Notes: generated by a model from the sequence alone, not told the origin. A stretch of DNA of 64,000 nucleotides from Litsea cubeba (GCA_012931725.1 CM022953.1:27880030-27944029), one strand, 5' to 3'. Shown: positions 23,272-34,209, numbered from the stretch's first letter. Numbers and translations are program-made.

Positions 23272-24299
23272 GCCACACATCTGTATCTATCTTTGGATAC
23301 GATGGGAGTACTCAAAGGCCTATCGGCAAAATCAGGTTCAAATTGCAGATCGGTGATCTTATCTCTGAGGTCACAGTGTATGCAATAAAGACCCCTTCAT
23401 GCTACAACATCCTTCTCAGACGCCCTTGGATCCATGAGAATGGTGTTGTCCCTTCAACTTTACATCAATGCATCAAGTTTATTGGCGACGACGGCATGAT
23501 ACATCGAGTCTTTGCGGACAGAAAACCCTTCAAAGGTAAAGAAATCCACTTCGCAGACTCACAGATGTATGAAGGTGAAAAAGAAGAAGAGGAGAAGCAT
23601 ACAGCATCCTTTGCCGAAAATCTCCAGAAAGATAAAGGCAAAGCTCCTCAACAATCACCGGAAGAAAACAAACCATCCGGTAAATCTGAAGAGAGCATGC
23701 AAACTCCCTTCATCATCTCCCTCAAATCTTCAAAGCCTTTGGTCATCACAACTAAAGTGAAGAAGGCAAAACAAAAGCCTGGGGGCAAATTTGTTGTCTC
23801 TTTCGTGTCTATCATGCAAGACACGGACTCAGATTCAGAGCCAGAAGACGACAGATCGTCAAGCCAAGCTGACACTCAGCAAGTTCAGCCTGCTCTTACT
23901 CCAATGGAGACAACTTCTGACATAGAAGATCCTACGTCAGCTTCCTTCGTTGTTCCAGCAACTTCATCAAAGGAAAAGCCGATCTTCTTCCATAGATCGG
24001 ATGCTTCTTCATCAAACTCCATGCTTGAACCTTTCCAAAATAAAGGTACGCCTCAACTATCCTTATACAGTTCTGTGGCACAAGCTATTATGAAGAAAAT
24101 GGGCTATGACGCTCAAAACCCAGTCGGTTTGGGAGAAGGACGCGGTATTCTCACGCCATTGGGGCCCGTCTTGACCAAAAGCCAGCTGGAAGATTGGAGA
24201 CTCTACGGCTATGTAGAAAAGTCTTCACACGGGTTAGGGTATGATCCTGACACTCCCTTGAGACAGTTGACACAAAGGCTTAAAAGTCAATATACATGA
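23175..24299 (+). pseudogene. Element B aspartic protease and G-patch-like region
   Basis: The retropepsin core begins at once: VQIDPGSALNLIST holds the catalytic D and G, followed by YNILLRRPWIHENG, the second conserved block of Tat-type proteases. A long charged linker follows. Residues about 301-330 (24075-24165) read MKKMGYDAQNPVGLGEGRG, a good G-patch match, followed by a weaker KSSHGLGYD. The frame ends at 24299 after a single-base shift in an A run at 24282-24285. The 5' side is damaged by the gag-protease deletion near 23160. The protease would cleave gag-pol. Confidence 0.85.
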
Positions 24300-24924
24300 C
24301 CAAGCCTCAACATCTCAAATCCATGAAGACATCGATCTCCCTGGATATCTCTTTGATGAGTCACCTGACAAAGATCCAGGAAGCTCATCCAATTGGCACG
24401 ATTTCTCCGAAAATGAAGAGGAGTTGTCCGATGGCACAGACGTGTGGACTTCTGACCCAGAAGAACCCTCATCTCCAAAAGAAGTAGCCTACTTCGACTC
24501 GGTTTCAACAGGCGATTGGGATCATCTCATAGCAAGCCTTGGGAAAATTACCGATCAAGAAGACCCGTGGAAAGGAACAAAACCTTGGTCTGGAAATGCC
24601 CTTGAAACCCCAGAAGGTTTCGTTGAGCTGGAAGCCTCCGAAAATATTGTGGAGGAACCACCTTCGAACCTTCCAACAGAAGATCCTGTTCAAAAGATAG
24701 ACTTGGGAACACCAGATAACCCACGTCCTGTATTCATAAGCAAGAATATAAAGGATGATGAGTTACCCGAGTATATCGCTTTTCTTCGTGAGTTCGTTGA
24801 TTGCTTTGCATGGTCTTACGCTGAAATGCCAGGCTTAGACCCCAAAATAGCAGTTCACAAACTCAATCTTCAAGAAGACATCAAGCCTGTCAAGCAAGGC
24901 CAAAGAAGATTCGTCCAGATGTGA
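24300..24924 (+). pseudogene. Element B linker and start of reverse transcriptase, different frame
   Basis: The frame continues with an acidic linker, then FISKNIKDDELPEYIAFLRE, FVDCFAWSYAEMPGLDP and VHKLNLQEDIKPVKQGQRRF, the standard lead-in to Tat-type RT. A second single-base shift near 24910 moves the coding to the frame of the next feature. Together with the shift at 24282-24285, this splits pol into three frames. Confidence 0.85.
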
Positions 24925-27900
24925 TGGATAAAATTGAACAAGAAGTTCAAAAACTCAAAAGCGTCGGCTTCATCCGTGAGGAACAACATCCTGAATGGTT
25001 GGCCAACATTGTCCCCGTGACAAAGAAAAATGGGCAGATCAGGGTCTGTATTGATTATAGAGACCTGAATGGCGCATGCCCAAAAGATGAATTTCCGCTC
25101 CCCATACCAGAGGTAATGATTGATAATACCTGTGGATTCGAGCGAATGACATTCATGGATGGTTTCTCTGGCTACAATCAGATAAAGATGCATCCTGAGG
25201 ATGAAAAACATACATCCTTTCGAACCCCATTTGGCGTGTATTGCTACACTGTCATGCCATTTGGTCTGAAGAATGCTGGTGCCACATATCAGAGGGCTAT
25301 GATGAAAATATTCCAAGATATGCAGCACAAGACGGTTGAATGTTACGTTGATGACCTCGCCGTCAAAAGCAAAAGAAAAGAAGATCATCTCGAAAACCTT
25401 CGAGAAGTCTTCCTCCGGCTTCGCAAACACAAACTGCGAATGAATCCATTGAAATGCTTCTTCGGCGTCTCGTCGGGTAAGTTCCTCGGATTCTTAGTTC
25501 GGAAAGCTGGAATAGAGCTTGACCCCATAAAAGTCAAAGCCATTCTAGAAATGCCCTCTCCAAGAACCTTGAGAGAACTCAAAGGGCTTCAAGGGAGATT
25601 GGCCTACATCAGACGGTTCATCTCCAATCTTTCGGGGAAATGCCGTCCATTCTCCCGGTTGATGAAAAAGGGTGTAAACTTTGTCTGGGATGCTGACTGT
25701 GAAGCTGCTTTCCAAGACATCAAGTCATACCTGACAAAACCTCCAGTGTTAGCTGCTCCTACCACTGGAAAACCATTCATCTTGTACACAAGAGCCCTTG
25801 ATCACTCTCTGGGAGCTCTGCTTGCGCAAGAAAATGATCAAAGAAAAGAAGCTGCTCTATATTACCTCAGCCGCATGCTAGTAGGTGCAGAGCATCGCTA
25901 CTCTCCAGTCGAAAAAGAATGTCTTGCAGTGATGTTCGCCGTACAAAAGCTGCGTCACTACTTGCTTTCCAACACAGTCTACCTGGTCTCGAGGGTCAAC
26001 CTCTTGAAGGTCCTTGTCACAAAGGCAGGTTCTCTCAATGCTCGACTGGCAAAATGGTCCATCCTTCTGTCACAATTTGATATTAGGTATGTACCACAAA
26101 AAGCAATCAAAGGGCAAGCTCTAGCAGACTTCCTCGCAGAGCATCCATTGCCTAAAGATTCTCCACTCAGAGATGATCTCCCAGACGAACCAGTCTACAA
26201 TGTGGAGACTTTCTCACAAAGTGCCTCCTGGGACATGTACTTTGACGGTGCAACCAGGACAAATGAAAAAAGACAGCTGATCTCGGGAGTTGGCATCCTC
26301 TTTGTTAGCCCCGACAAATACATGATTCCACACGCTTTCTCGCTACTGGAACCATGCACAAACAATGCAGCTGAATATCAAGCTCTGATCTTAGGATTGG
26401 AACTCGCCATCGAATCCGGTATCACCATGCTGGAAGTCTTTGGAGACTCTCAACTGATCGTCAACCAGATGAATCAGAAATTTGAAGTCAGGAAGCCAGA
26501 TTTGCTGCCCTACTACAACAAGGCACAATCACTTCTGCAAAAGTTTGACATCTGTCACATCACCCACATTCGTAGAGGTGAAAACATACGTGCAGATGCC
26601 CTAGCCGGACTTGCCGCATCCATGGCAATCCAGGAAGGGGAAAACATGCAAGTCACAGTGTGCGAAAGAAGAATCCTTCCTCCTCTTAACACACACCAAG
26701 CAGTTGCTGAATGCCACCAAGTGGTCGGAAGTCGGATTTCAATCCTTCAAACTTCAATTGGCGACTGGAGGGATCCGTTCATTGATTACATTATGTTCGG
26801 AATCCTACCTGAAGATCCAAAAGAACGGGTAAGCATCCAAAGGCGAACCCCAAGCTTCCATTTGGATATTCCTTCAAAAATCCTTTACAGGAAATCCTTC
26901 AACGGAGTACTTCTACGCTGCTTGTCACAACAAGAGGCTGAAGAAACACTCAAAGAAGTTCATGCTGGTCTTTGTGGAGCTCATCAGGCTGGACCTAAGC
27001 TCTATGATCAGATAAAAAGGTTAGGATATTACTGGCCTACCATGGTAGCTAACGCAATGCAATTTGCTAAGCGCTGCCAACAATGCCAAGTTCATGGAGA
27101 TTACATTCACATGCCTCCAGAATGGCTACATCCTACAGCAATCTCATGGCCTTTCGAAGCCTGGGGTATGGACATCATAGGTCCTATTTCTCCCCCTTCA
27201 AGCAAAGGTCATCGCTTCATCTTCGCCGCTACGGATTATTTCTCCAAGTGGTCAGAAGTATTTGCGCTTAACGAAATGAAGACCTCATCAGTCCTTCACT
27301 TCCTACGCACCAACATCATTTGTCGTTTCGGTATACCCAAAAGATTCGTCCATGATAACGGACCACAGTTCCGGGATCATCGATTCTACAGGTTCTGCGA
27401 CAAATACAAAATCCAAAGCTGTCCTTCGACTCCATACAATCCGGCAGCAAACGGGTTAGCAGAAGCTTTCAACAAGACACTCTGCAAAATCCTCAAAAAA
27501 ATGGTCTCTAATCACAAAAGAGACTGGAGCGACAAAATGTCTGAAGCTTTGTGGGCCTATCGAACCACCGTTCGAGGACCAACCCATAGCACACCATTCT
27601 CCTTGGTCTATGGATGCGAAGCTGTCGTGCCCTTGGAAGTACAAATTCCTTCCTTGAGGGTATCCTTGCAAAATGACATGACTCAAGAAAGCAATGTCAA
27701 ATTGCGGCTCCATGAGCTGGACAATCTCGATGAGAGACGGCTCGAAGCTCAACAAAGCATTGAACTTTACCAAGCACGCATGGCAGGATCTTTCGATAAA
27801 AAGGTCAGGCAACGCGCCTACAAAAAGAATGACTTGGTTCTTGCGGTAAAAAGACCAATGGTCTTCGCTCACAAGTCCAAAGGCAAATTTGAGCCGAAAT

Positions 27901-28022
27901 GGGAGGGACCCTACGTCATCGACAAAGTTTTCTCCAATGGCGCATACGCACTCCTAAACATGGAAGGTGACAGATGTATGCTGCCCATCAATGGCAAGTT
28001 CTTAAAGCGGTACTACCCTTGA
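24921..28022 (+). CDS. Element B RT, RNase H, archaeal-type RNase H and integrase
   Basis: This is a 1,033-residue open frame. RT motifs include VCIDYRDLNGACPKDEFPLP, MPFGLKNAGATYQ and YVDD at residues 142-145. The first RNase H (about 285-400) is degenerate, as is usual in the Tat lineage. The second has D442, E485, D509 and D559. Integrase has a zinc module (H681, H688, C719, C722) and catalytic D751, D812 and E848, with 35 residues between the last two. It ends with a GPY/F-like module (KWEGPYVIDKV) and no chromodomain. The two RNase H domains identify the Tat group. All catalytic residues look intact although the frame is cut off from protease. Confidence 0.96.
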   Translation: MMDKIEQEVQKLKSVGFIREEQHPEWLANIVPVTKKNGQIRVCIDYRDLNGACPKDEFPLPIPEVMIDNTCGFERMTFMDGFSGYNQIKMHPEDEKHTSFRTPFGVYCYTVMPFGLKNAGATYQRAMMKIFQDMQHKTVECYVDDLAVKSKRKEDHLENLREVFLRLRKHKLRMNPLKCFFGVSSGKFLGFLVRKAGIELDPIKVKAILEMPSPRTLRELKGLQGRLAYIRRFISNLSGKCRPFSRLMKKGVNFVWDADCEAAFQDIKSYLTKPPVLAAPTTGKPFILYTRALDHSLGALLAQENDQRKEAALYYLSRMLVGAEHRYSPVEKECLAVMFAVQKLRHYLLSNTVYLVSRVNLLKVLVTKAGSLNARLAKWSILLSQFDIRYVPQKAIKGQALADFLAEHPLPKDSPLRDDLPDEPVYNVETFSQSASWDMYFDGATRTNEKRQLISGVGILFVSPDKYMIPHAFSLLEPCTNNAAEYQALILGLELAIESGITMLEVFGDSQLIVNQMNQKFEVRKPDLLPYYNKAQSLLQKFDICHITHIRRGENIRADALAGLAASMAIQEGENMQVTVCERRILPPLNTHQAVAECHQVVGSRISILQTSIGDWRDPFIDYIMFGILPEDPKERVSIQRRTPSFHLDIPSKILYRKSFNGVLLRCLSQQEAEETLKEVHAGLCGAHQAGPKLYDQIKRLGYYWPTMVANAMQFAKRCQQCQVHGDYIHMPPEWLHPTAISWPFEAWGMDIIGPISPPSSKGHRFIFAATDYFSKWSEVFALNEMKTSSVLHFLRTNIICRFGIPKRFVHDNGPQFRDHRFYRFCDKYKIQSCPSTPYNPAANGLAEAFNKTLCKILKKMVSNHKRDWSDKMSEALWAYRTTVRGPTHSTPFSLVYGCEAVVPLEVQIPSLRVSLQNDMTQESNVKLRLHELDNLDERRLEAQQSIELYQARMAGSFDKKVRQRAYKKNDLVLAVKRPMVFAHKSKGKFEPKWEGPYVIDKVFSNGAYALLNMEGDRCMLPINGKFLKRYYP

Positions 28023-28384
28023 AGACTTACCCAACTGGGTAAGAGCAATGCCTGTATGGCCAAAACCGGTTTCCAGGTACACGCTCGCTAAACCCACCCT
28101 TTTTTTAGAATTTTCATATCAAATGTTGAAATTTCTAGAAATCTAAAACAATGCTTACTTTCATCGTTTCATTGTTCAAAAAAAAAATATAATCCAAGTT
28201 TAGGAACCTTTCCCTAACTTGACCAAAATTTTCAACCTTTGAACCCAAAATTCATGGTTTGAAACAAAATCCGGATTCAGGGATTTCCACCCTAGTCCAC
28301 CCTGCCTTTTACCGCCAAAATGGTTTTAGGTCAAAACTCATGACCCTCGTGTCTTTAAACAAAAAAATGGTTTTTCAAAAACCC
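28023..28384 (+). other. Non-coding stretch after integrase of B
   Basis: AT-rich sequence without a convincing gene; it leads into the tandem repeats. It contains poly-A runs near 28178. Confidence 0.6.
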
Positions 28385-28850
28385 GCGAGGAAGCGACGCT
28401 TAGTCGATACTCGCGCAAATCGGAAGCAAGCGAACCACGTTCGACACTTCCAAAATCGCAGGGAAGCGACATTTCGTCGATACTTGCAAAATCCAAAATT
28501 GTGGAGATGCAACATTTCAGTTGATATCCACAACCCAAATTTCAAAGGTTCGAAAAAAACCTAAAAAAACTGTGGAGACGCAACATTTCAGTTGATATCC
28601 ATAACCCAAAGGTTCGAAAAAACCACAAATTTCAAAAATCGTGGGGAAACGACATCAAGTCAGTACCCGCAAAACCAAAATTTTTGAAAAGCAAGGATGC
28701 GACATTCCATCGATACTTGCACCCAAATCCGCGAGGATGCGACATTCCATCGATACTCGCAACCGAATGAGCAAGGATGCGACATTCCATCGATACTTGC
28801 AAGAACATTCAGCAGGGAGGCGACTTTTAGTCGATACTTGCATTTTTTTT
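28385..28850 (+). repeat. Degenerate ~45-bp tandem repeats containing GCGACATT...TCGATACTTGCA
   Basis: About nine units share GATGCGACATTCCATCGATA or diverged forms such as AAGCGACGCTTAGTCGATAC. The last three (about 28686-28800) are the most alike, suggesting recent local amplification. Confidence 0.85.
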
Positions 28851-28860
28851 TGAAAACCAA

Positions 28861-29035
28861 ACCGGCTATAAATGCCACAAACAGGCTATAAATGCCACAA
28901 ACCGGCTATCAATGCCACCAAAACTGGCTATAGATGCCACAAAAAAAAACTCGGCTATCAATGCCACAAGAAAAGCTGGCTCTCATGCCAAAATTGGCTT
29001 CCATGCCACAAACAAAAAACCTGGCTTTCATGCCA
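28861..29035 (+). repeat. ~20-bp repeats of GGCTATAAATGCCACAAA
   Basis: About eight units starting ACCGGCTATAAATGCCACAA drift into GGCTTTCATGCC forms. The core is the same as the repeats near the 3' end of LTR B and LTR A, although this block lies between integrase and the antisense gene. Confidence 0.85.
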
Positions 29036-29088
29036 AAACAATCACTTGACAAAAGATTTTCACAAAAATGACAACCTTTTGATCAAAT

Positions 29089-29335
29089 CCCATTTAGCAA
29101 TTACTTTTATCACAAAAAGATTCAAGTGAGCGTAGGGATAACAAAAAAAAAGAAGAGCATCCCATTTAGCAATTACTTTCATCACAAAAAGATTCAAAGT
29201 GAGCGTTGGGATAACAAAAAAAAAAGGAAAAGAGTACCAAAAAAATACATGTGGTACCAAAAAAAAGGAAAGTGTTCACAAGCACTACAAAAAATAAGTA
29301 CCAAAAAAATACAAGTGGTACCAAAAAAAAAAAGA
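29089..29335 (+). repeat. Two tandem ~71-bp units and two GGTACC/A-run units
   Basis: CCCATTTAGCAATTACTTT starts units at about 29089 and 29160. A second repeat with ACCAAAAAAATACA and GTGGTACC follows at about 29238-29330. The block lies just past the stop codon of the antisense gene, so it would form its 3' untranslated region. Confidence 0.75.
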
Positions 29336-29368
29336 AAAGAAAGAAGGATGGTTTCTGTATACAGGAGC

Positions 29369-32300
29369 TCAATCAAAAATGGTCTCCAGCCAAGAGTTCA
29401 GCTCCCCAAGCAGACTTTTAGCCTCAGCCGTCAAGGATTCCAAGGCACGCTTCTTCAGGAACTTGCCATGAGATGCTGGAGTGGGCTGTACCCCTTCTCT
29501 CACACCAGGAAGCTTACCTCGAGCAGTTTGCCATTGTTCATCCTCATCAGATTTCCTTTTGAGAACCCGTTCGGCATCTGCAACCTGGTGAATCAGGGCA
29601 CTCTCCCTGTCGCGAGCTTCTATTATGGCAGTCCACTTGGCAGCGACTTGTGCCTGCAAATGCTCAAGACGTTTCCTGGCCTCATCGACCTCCCTGTCAA
29701 GGATGTTGAGGTCATGTGTTAGCCTGATGATGGCTATCTCTTCTATGTTCCTCTTTCGGACTGCCAGCTTCCTGCTTTCTGTAGCCTCATCCAGGTCAGA
29801 CTTAGCCTTATCAGCAGGGTCCAGGAACATCTCCTTGAAGAACTGGTCATCAGCCAAACTCACGGTCTCAAACCACTTGTCACCCAGTGCAATGATCCTA
29901 TCAACGATCGCCCTGGCACCTGTGACATCCAGACCAGCTTCTTCAGCATCACTGAGAATCTCCTGCACATGCTGGATCATGCCAAATCCGGCTTCCAAGT
30001 GCCCAGAAAAGAGAGTCTCAATCCAAGAGCTCACAACTCGCACCACCACCTTCTTCGCAAAAAGAAGAGATGGCCCAGCTGAGGATTCGCCCAACTCCGT
30101 TGGTCGGCTACTCATGTCATCATCTGTTGAAAGAGTAACAAAAGAACTCTTTACAGCTGAAGCTGCTCCTGCTCGGGAAGGAATCTCAGCGCAAGGAATT
30201 TCCTCAATATTGTCAGAGCTGGTCCCAGGAATCTCTACCTCTGGATCAACCTCTGGCATCTCTTGCTCTGGAAGCGACGGATCCTCCTCTGCCACTTCAA
30301 AACCTGCAAAGGAAACACAAAAAGGTATGAATATGACCCTGTTTGAAAATCATTATCAGAGTTATAACTACAAAATACCTTCTTCTACGACTGGCGGAAC
30401 ACTTTCTTCCTCCATGAACTCATCGAAAGCATCATCAACATTTGCGTCCATCGATGGTTCAAAGTCATCAGAACCCTGTGGCAAGTCAGCTGGCAACAAA
30501 AAAATTGTGTTAGCAAACCAAGTCATAAACAAAAAAAAAAAGAGAGCAAAAGAAGTCGTACCAATTGGAGATTCTGGATCTACTCCAGAGTCCCTCGGTT
30601 CTTCTTCAGGTGCCTCAATAGGATCCATCACCACCTCATCGGTTGGGACCTCCGGCATCACCAAGTCTTCCTCTGCTAAAAAAAAAAAGAAGAAAAGCAG
30701 AAACAAGAAGCAAATCATAACATGGAAAAAATCCCATGAAAAGAAATGGAAAGAGAAAAAGGAAGAATCATACCTTCACCGACGGTCTCTTCTTCTCGGC
30801 TTCTCTTCTCCGGAGGCTCGTCAGCATCCACTGGCACATCCTCATTGATAGTAAGAGGAACTTCCAAGTTAGGAGAGTCCTCATGCTGCCCCTTGCTACT
30901 ATGATGACTCCTCCTCCTCTTACTTCTGCGGGCTCGCTTCTTAGAGGAACCTGCCCCGCCGTCAGAGTCAGGTTTCCCACTTGACTCATCACTGGATGGT
31001 CTGCTCTTGCCAGTAGACTCCACGGAAGCTTGCCTCTGTGCCGCTTGCATCCAAGCACCAAGTTCGGCTTCCTCCTGTTCTAGCTGCTCCAAAGCCTCGT
31101 CAGGTATTTCTCGAACAGCTTCAGAACCGATGACGCCCTGGTCACCGAGAAAGCCTATCTTGTGCTTCTCTCCAGAAAGGAAGGCCCAAACTTCCTCTCG
31201 CCGGATGCCATCCGACTTTCCAAGGCCCTTTCCAGATGCCAGCTTCACATCAAGCTCCTTCCTGGAAAGTCCCCGATACGCCGAGAAGCTCTCCGCGAAC
31301 CACTTCGCAAAGCCGGCAGTCCGGGAAGTCAGCAACACAGGATAAGAAATCATGGCTGTAGTGTCTTCAGCACTATAGAAAGCCCATGCATTTCTCCCGT
31401 CCTGTAAGCCTCCAAAGCGCTTCACCATGCTTGAAGGCGCTCCAACAACGCCTTGAGAAAAGCCAAGCTGCAAAGCAAAGCGAGAGGGTACATACGGCTG
31501 GATGTCGACGAAAAGATGTCTGTGGTACACCATCGTGCCGACACGTATGCTGAAAAGCCACTCTCTCTCTGCATTTGTCAAGGAATAATGCCTTCCCGAC
31601 CCCGCCCTGGTAGAGTCTCGGGAGGCACCAAAATCAAAAGCCTTCTTCCGCAACTCCGGAGAAAGCTTTACTGAAGATTGCCCCATCTCGACGTCCCTGA
31701 ACCGTCGGATCCTCATGCGGGCAAACAAAAGTGATTCGGACACGGCTTTGCCCTTAGCCAGTCGAATCATCAGAGGATCATCATCCTGTGCAGCACCCAG
31801 CCGATGGAAGCCAGGACAGTGGTATACATACCACGAATAAAAGATATGGGCTGAAAATACCCTATTCATGGGAAGCCCAAGCCGAACCAGAAAAGCAGCA
31901 GCCTGCAGTTCGGTACACAGGTAGGAGTAAAGAGCAGGCACCAAAGCAAGCTGCTCTCCAAACGCCATCTGACAAGCCGGGAAAATACAATGCGGCCTGA
32001 TGTGCGTTCCATCTCCTCCAGCAAAAACAGCCTCACCAAGCCAATAAGTGAGGTAAACAGCGAGATCTCTCCGCAGTGCAATGTCAGGACATATGGCGTT
32101 TGTACTTGCACAGAAATCTCTCAACTCTTCTTGCATGACCAAGATCTTCTTTGGATCCTGAGCTCCAGCTTCCTGGGTCATGCTATCAGAAGGCTCCCTA
32201 CTATCAAAAAAGTTGGGGAATGAAGAGCAAAAACTCTTCCAACTGCTGGATCTAACTTTCGAACCCCCCTTCTCCTTCAAAAAATCATAGAAGGCGACGA

Positions 32301-34063
32301 GCTGAAAGTATAGAAGCCTGAACTCCTCAGACTGCCCCTCGAGGACGCTGTCAATCGGCATAAACTCCTCATAGAGTTTGCCGAGGATGGGCAATCCGGT
32401 AATAGCGCTCAGCTCCTTCAAAGAAAAACCAATCTCACCATTCGTCACGACGAAGGTATTGGTTTGAGGAAGGAACGACTCCAGCATAGCCATGAAGGCC
32501 TCGTCGGAAAAGATCACGGTCTCCCTAAAGGCGCGGACCGCATCAAAAATCCCGGCTTCCTTCAAAACGGCGCCACCAATCAGCAGGACGCGATCAGTCC
32601 ACGACTTCCACTCGGAGTCAGCATTGAAGCGGCCACGAAGTCGGAAAGGCTTGATCCAATTGCTGCCGTCACCACTGAAAATACCAAGGCCCACCGGTCT
32701 CAAATCGACCGACGGATAATCAGAACCCTGGTAGCCGCTGGATGGCATCAACAGGTCCATATCAACAGGCGACCTCTCCGTATATCCAGGAGAACCGCCA
32801 ACAAAAACCCCGGTCTTGATTACATTTGTCCTTCTCACCCAACTTGGAGGATCTTCCCTCTTAGGGCACGTGGGGGCAAGGCTCAGAATCGAGACGGTGC
32901 GATCAAACATCGACCGGGTAGCAACAGTCTTCTTCTCACCATCTGCTGTGAAGGAAAACTGAAAACATCTCCTCTGGTATGTCATGTCATCAGGGACTGC
33001 ATCACCAAAGAAGAAGGTAGGCTTGGGCAAAACGCTCTGATCTTCCATCACCCATGGACGACTGCTTACCATGATCTTATAGAATTCCTCTCCCTTGAGA
33101 GTGATCAGTCGCTGCCTCATCTCATCTCTGTTGAGGGAGTCGCACTCTTCCAGATTTCTCTCAACATACTGGACCTTCTCGAAAGCCTGCTGAACGGCCG
33201 GATTAGAGGATCTAGAAGATCGACGAGGTACGCTTGTAGCAGGCTCTTTACCCTTGTTCGCTCTGGAGGAACCACCTGAAAAGGATGGAAAAGAAAAAGA
33301 TCAAACATCAAAATGACAGAATCTCGCTAAAAAAAAAAAATCTGGCGAAATTTTGACATGATGACGGGGCAATTCCGAAGAAAAGGAACTATCCCGAAAG
33401 AAATAGAAAGCTTGAAGATGGGCTCAACATCGCTGCGAGCTCCGAAACTCCAAACTTTCGAAACCTAAAAGTCTCCGCAAAATCAGGAAGGGCTCAACAT
33501 CACTGCGAGCTCCAAGTTCCCAAATTTGCAAAAACTTTCAGGTATGCAATCACATCATGCTACAAATTTAATTTACAAATTAAAGGCATGCATGAACATC
33601 TAGATTTGCGAAAAAAATGCATTATCATGATGAGCAAAAAAAAAAAAAGAAAAGAAACTTTCTCTAAAAAAAAGGGAGGAGAAAGAAAACAAAAAAAAAA
33701 AAAAAAAAAAAAAAGAAACGAAACTCTCTCAAAAAAAAAAGGGGAGGGAAAGAAAAAAAAAGAAAAAAAAAAAAAAAACGGGCTGGCCCACAGGCCGTGG
33801 CCCACAGACCACGTGGCCGTACGGCCAGATCCGTACGGATCTGTCCGTACGGCCCACACAAAAAAAAAACATAAAAAAAAAAAGAAAAGAAAGAAGAAAA
33901 AAAAACACGTGTAAAAAAAAAAAGGGAAAACACGTGGAAAAGAAAAAGAAAAAAAAAAAGAAGAAAAGAAAAAGAAAGAAACAAAAAAAAAAAGGAAGAA
34001 AGAACTTTATTTTTTTTCCTACAATGGAGTTTTCTTGAAAAAGAAGAACTTACTTGAAGCCAT
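29369..34063 (-). CDS. Spliced antisense gene of element B: plant-mobile-domain-like protein with coiled coil
   Basis: Predicted exons are 34063-34054, 33275-30774, 30675-30562, 30489-30379 and 30303-29369. They total 3,672 nt, or 1,223 residues plus stop. Every intron (778, 98, 72 and 75 bp) begins GT, ends AG and splits a codon after its first base; the first donor is GTAAGT directly after the fourth codon begins. The protein starts MASSGSSRANKGKEP. Residues about 230-510 resemble the plant mobile domain (FVVTNGEIGFSLKELSAITG, then ALRRDLAVYLTYWLGEAVFA and LVPALYSYLCTELQAAAFLV). A basic KKRARRSKRRR stretch near 780 suggests nuclear entry. Exons 3 and 4 are acidic, and exon 5 has a long coiled coil and ends GELNSWLETIFD. 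Intron 2 ends in a tandem TAGCAG acceptor. Extra antisense ORFs are known in Tat-lineage elements; the function here is unknown. Confidence 0.85.
33280..34053 (-). other. Large first intron of the antisense gene
   Basis: The predicted intron 34053-33276 is extremely U-rich on the minus strand, with long T runs at about 33630-34015. It contains two ~70-bp repeats starting GGGCTCAACATCNCTGCGAGC near 33419 and 33489, and a GC-rich palindrome cluster at 33814-33850. No coding sequence is supported; apparent frames are homopolymer runs. Confidence 0.7.
33814..33850. promoter_or_regulatory. Three CCGTACGG palindromes at 14-bp spacing
   Basis: TGGCCGTACGGCCA (33814-33827) and an 18-bp perfect palindrome (33826-33843) overlap; a third CCGTACGG follows. 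GTAC centres are at 33820.5, 33834.5 and 33848.5. The cluster is an island of GC in an A-rich tract. Confidence 0.8.
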
Positions 34064-34184
34064 TGATGGAGAAGAAGAAGAAAACTCTTGAAGATCTTGA
34101 AGAAGAAAAGCTCTTGGTCTTGAAGCCCTCTTGAGATTATTGCAAAAGAAAGTAATAAGAGCAAGAGATCCAACCTTCTCTTTG

Positions 34185-34192
34185 CTTTTATA
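34185..34192 (-). promoter_or_regulatory. TATA box of the antisense gene
   Basis: The minus strand reads CTCTTATAAAAGCAAAG, 122 bp upstream of the predicted ATG at 34063. The distance leaves room for a start site and an ~90-bp 5' untranslated region rich in CTT. It is separate from the LTR promoter and faces the opposite way. Confidence 0.65.
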
Positions 34193-34209
34193 AGAGGAGA
34201 GCAAACCAA

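Noticed and set aside
29625..30848. A 407-residue plus-strand open frame
   Set aside because: It is the reverse shadow of exons 3-5 of the antisense gene and has no family motifs.
33588..34209. Lys- or Phe-rich open frames on both strands
   Set aside because: They are translations of A and T runs in the predicted first intron of the antisense gene.
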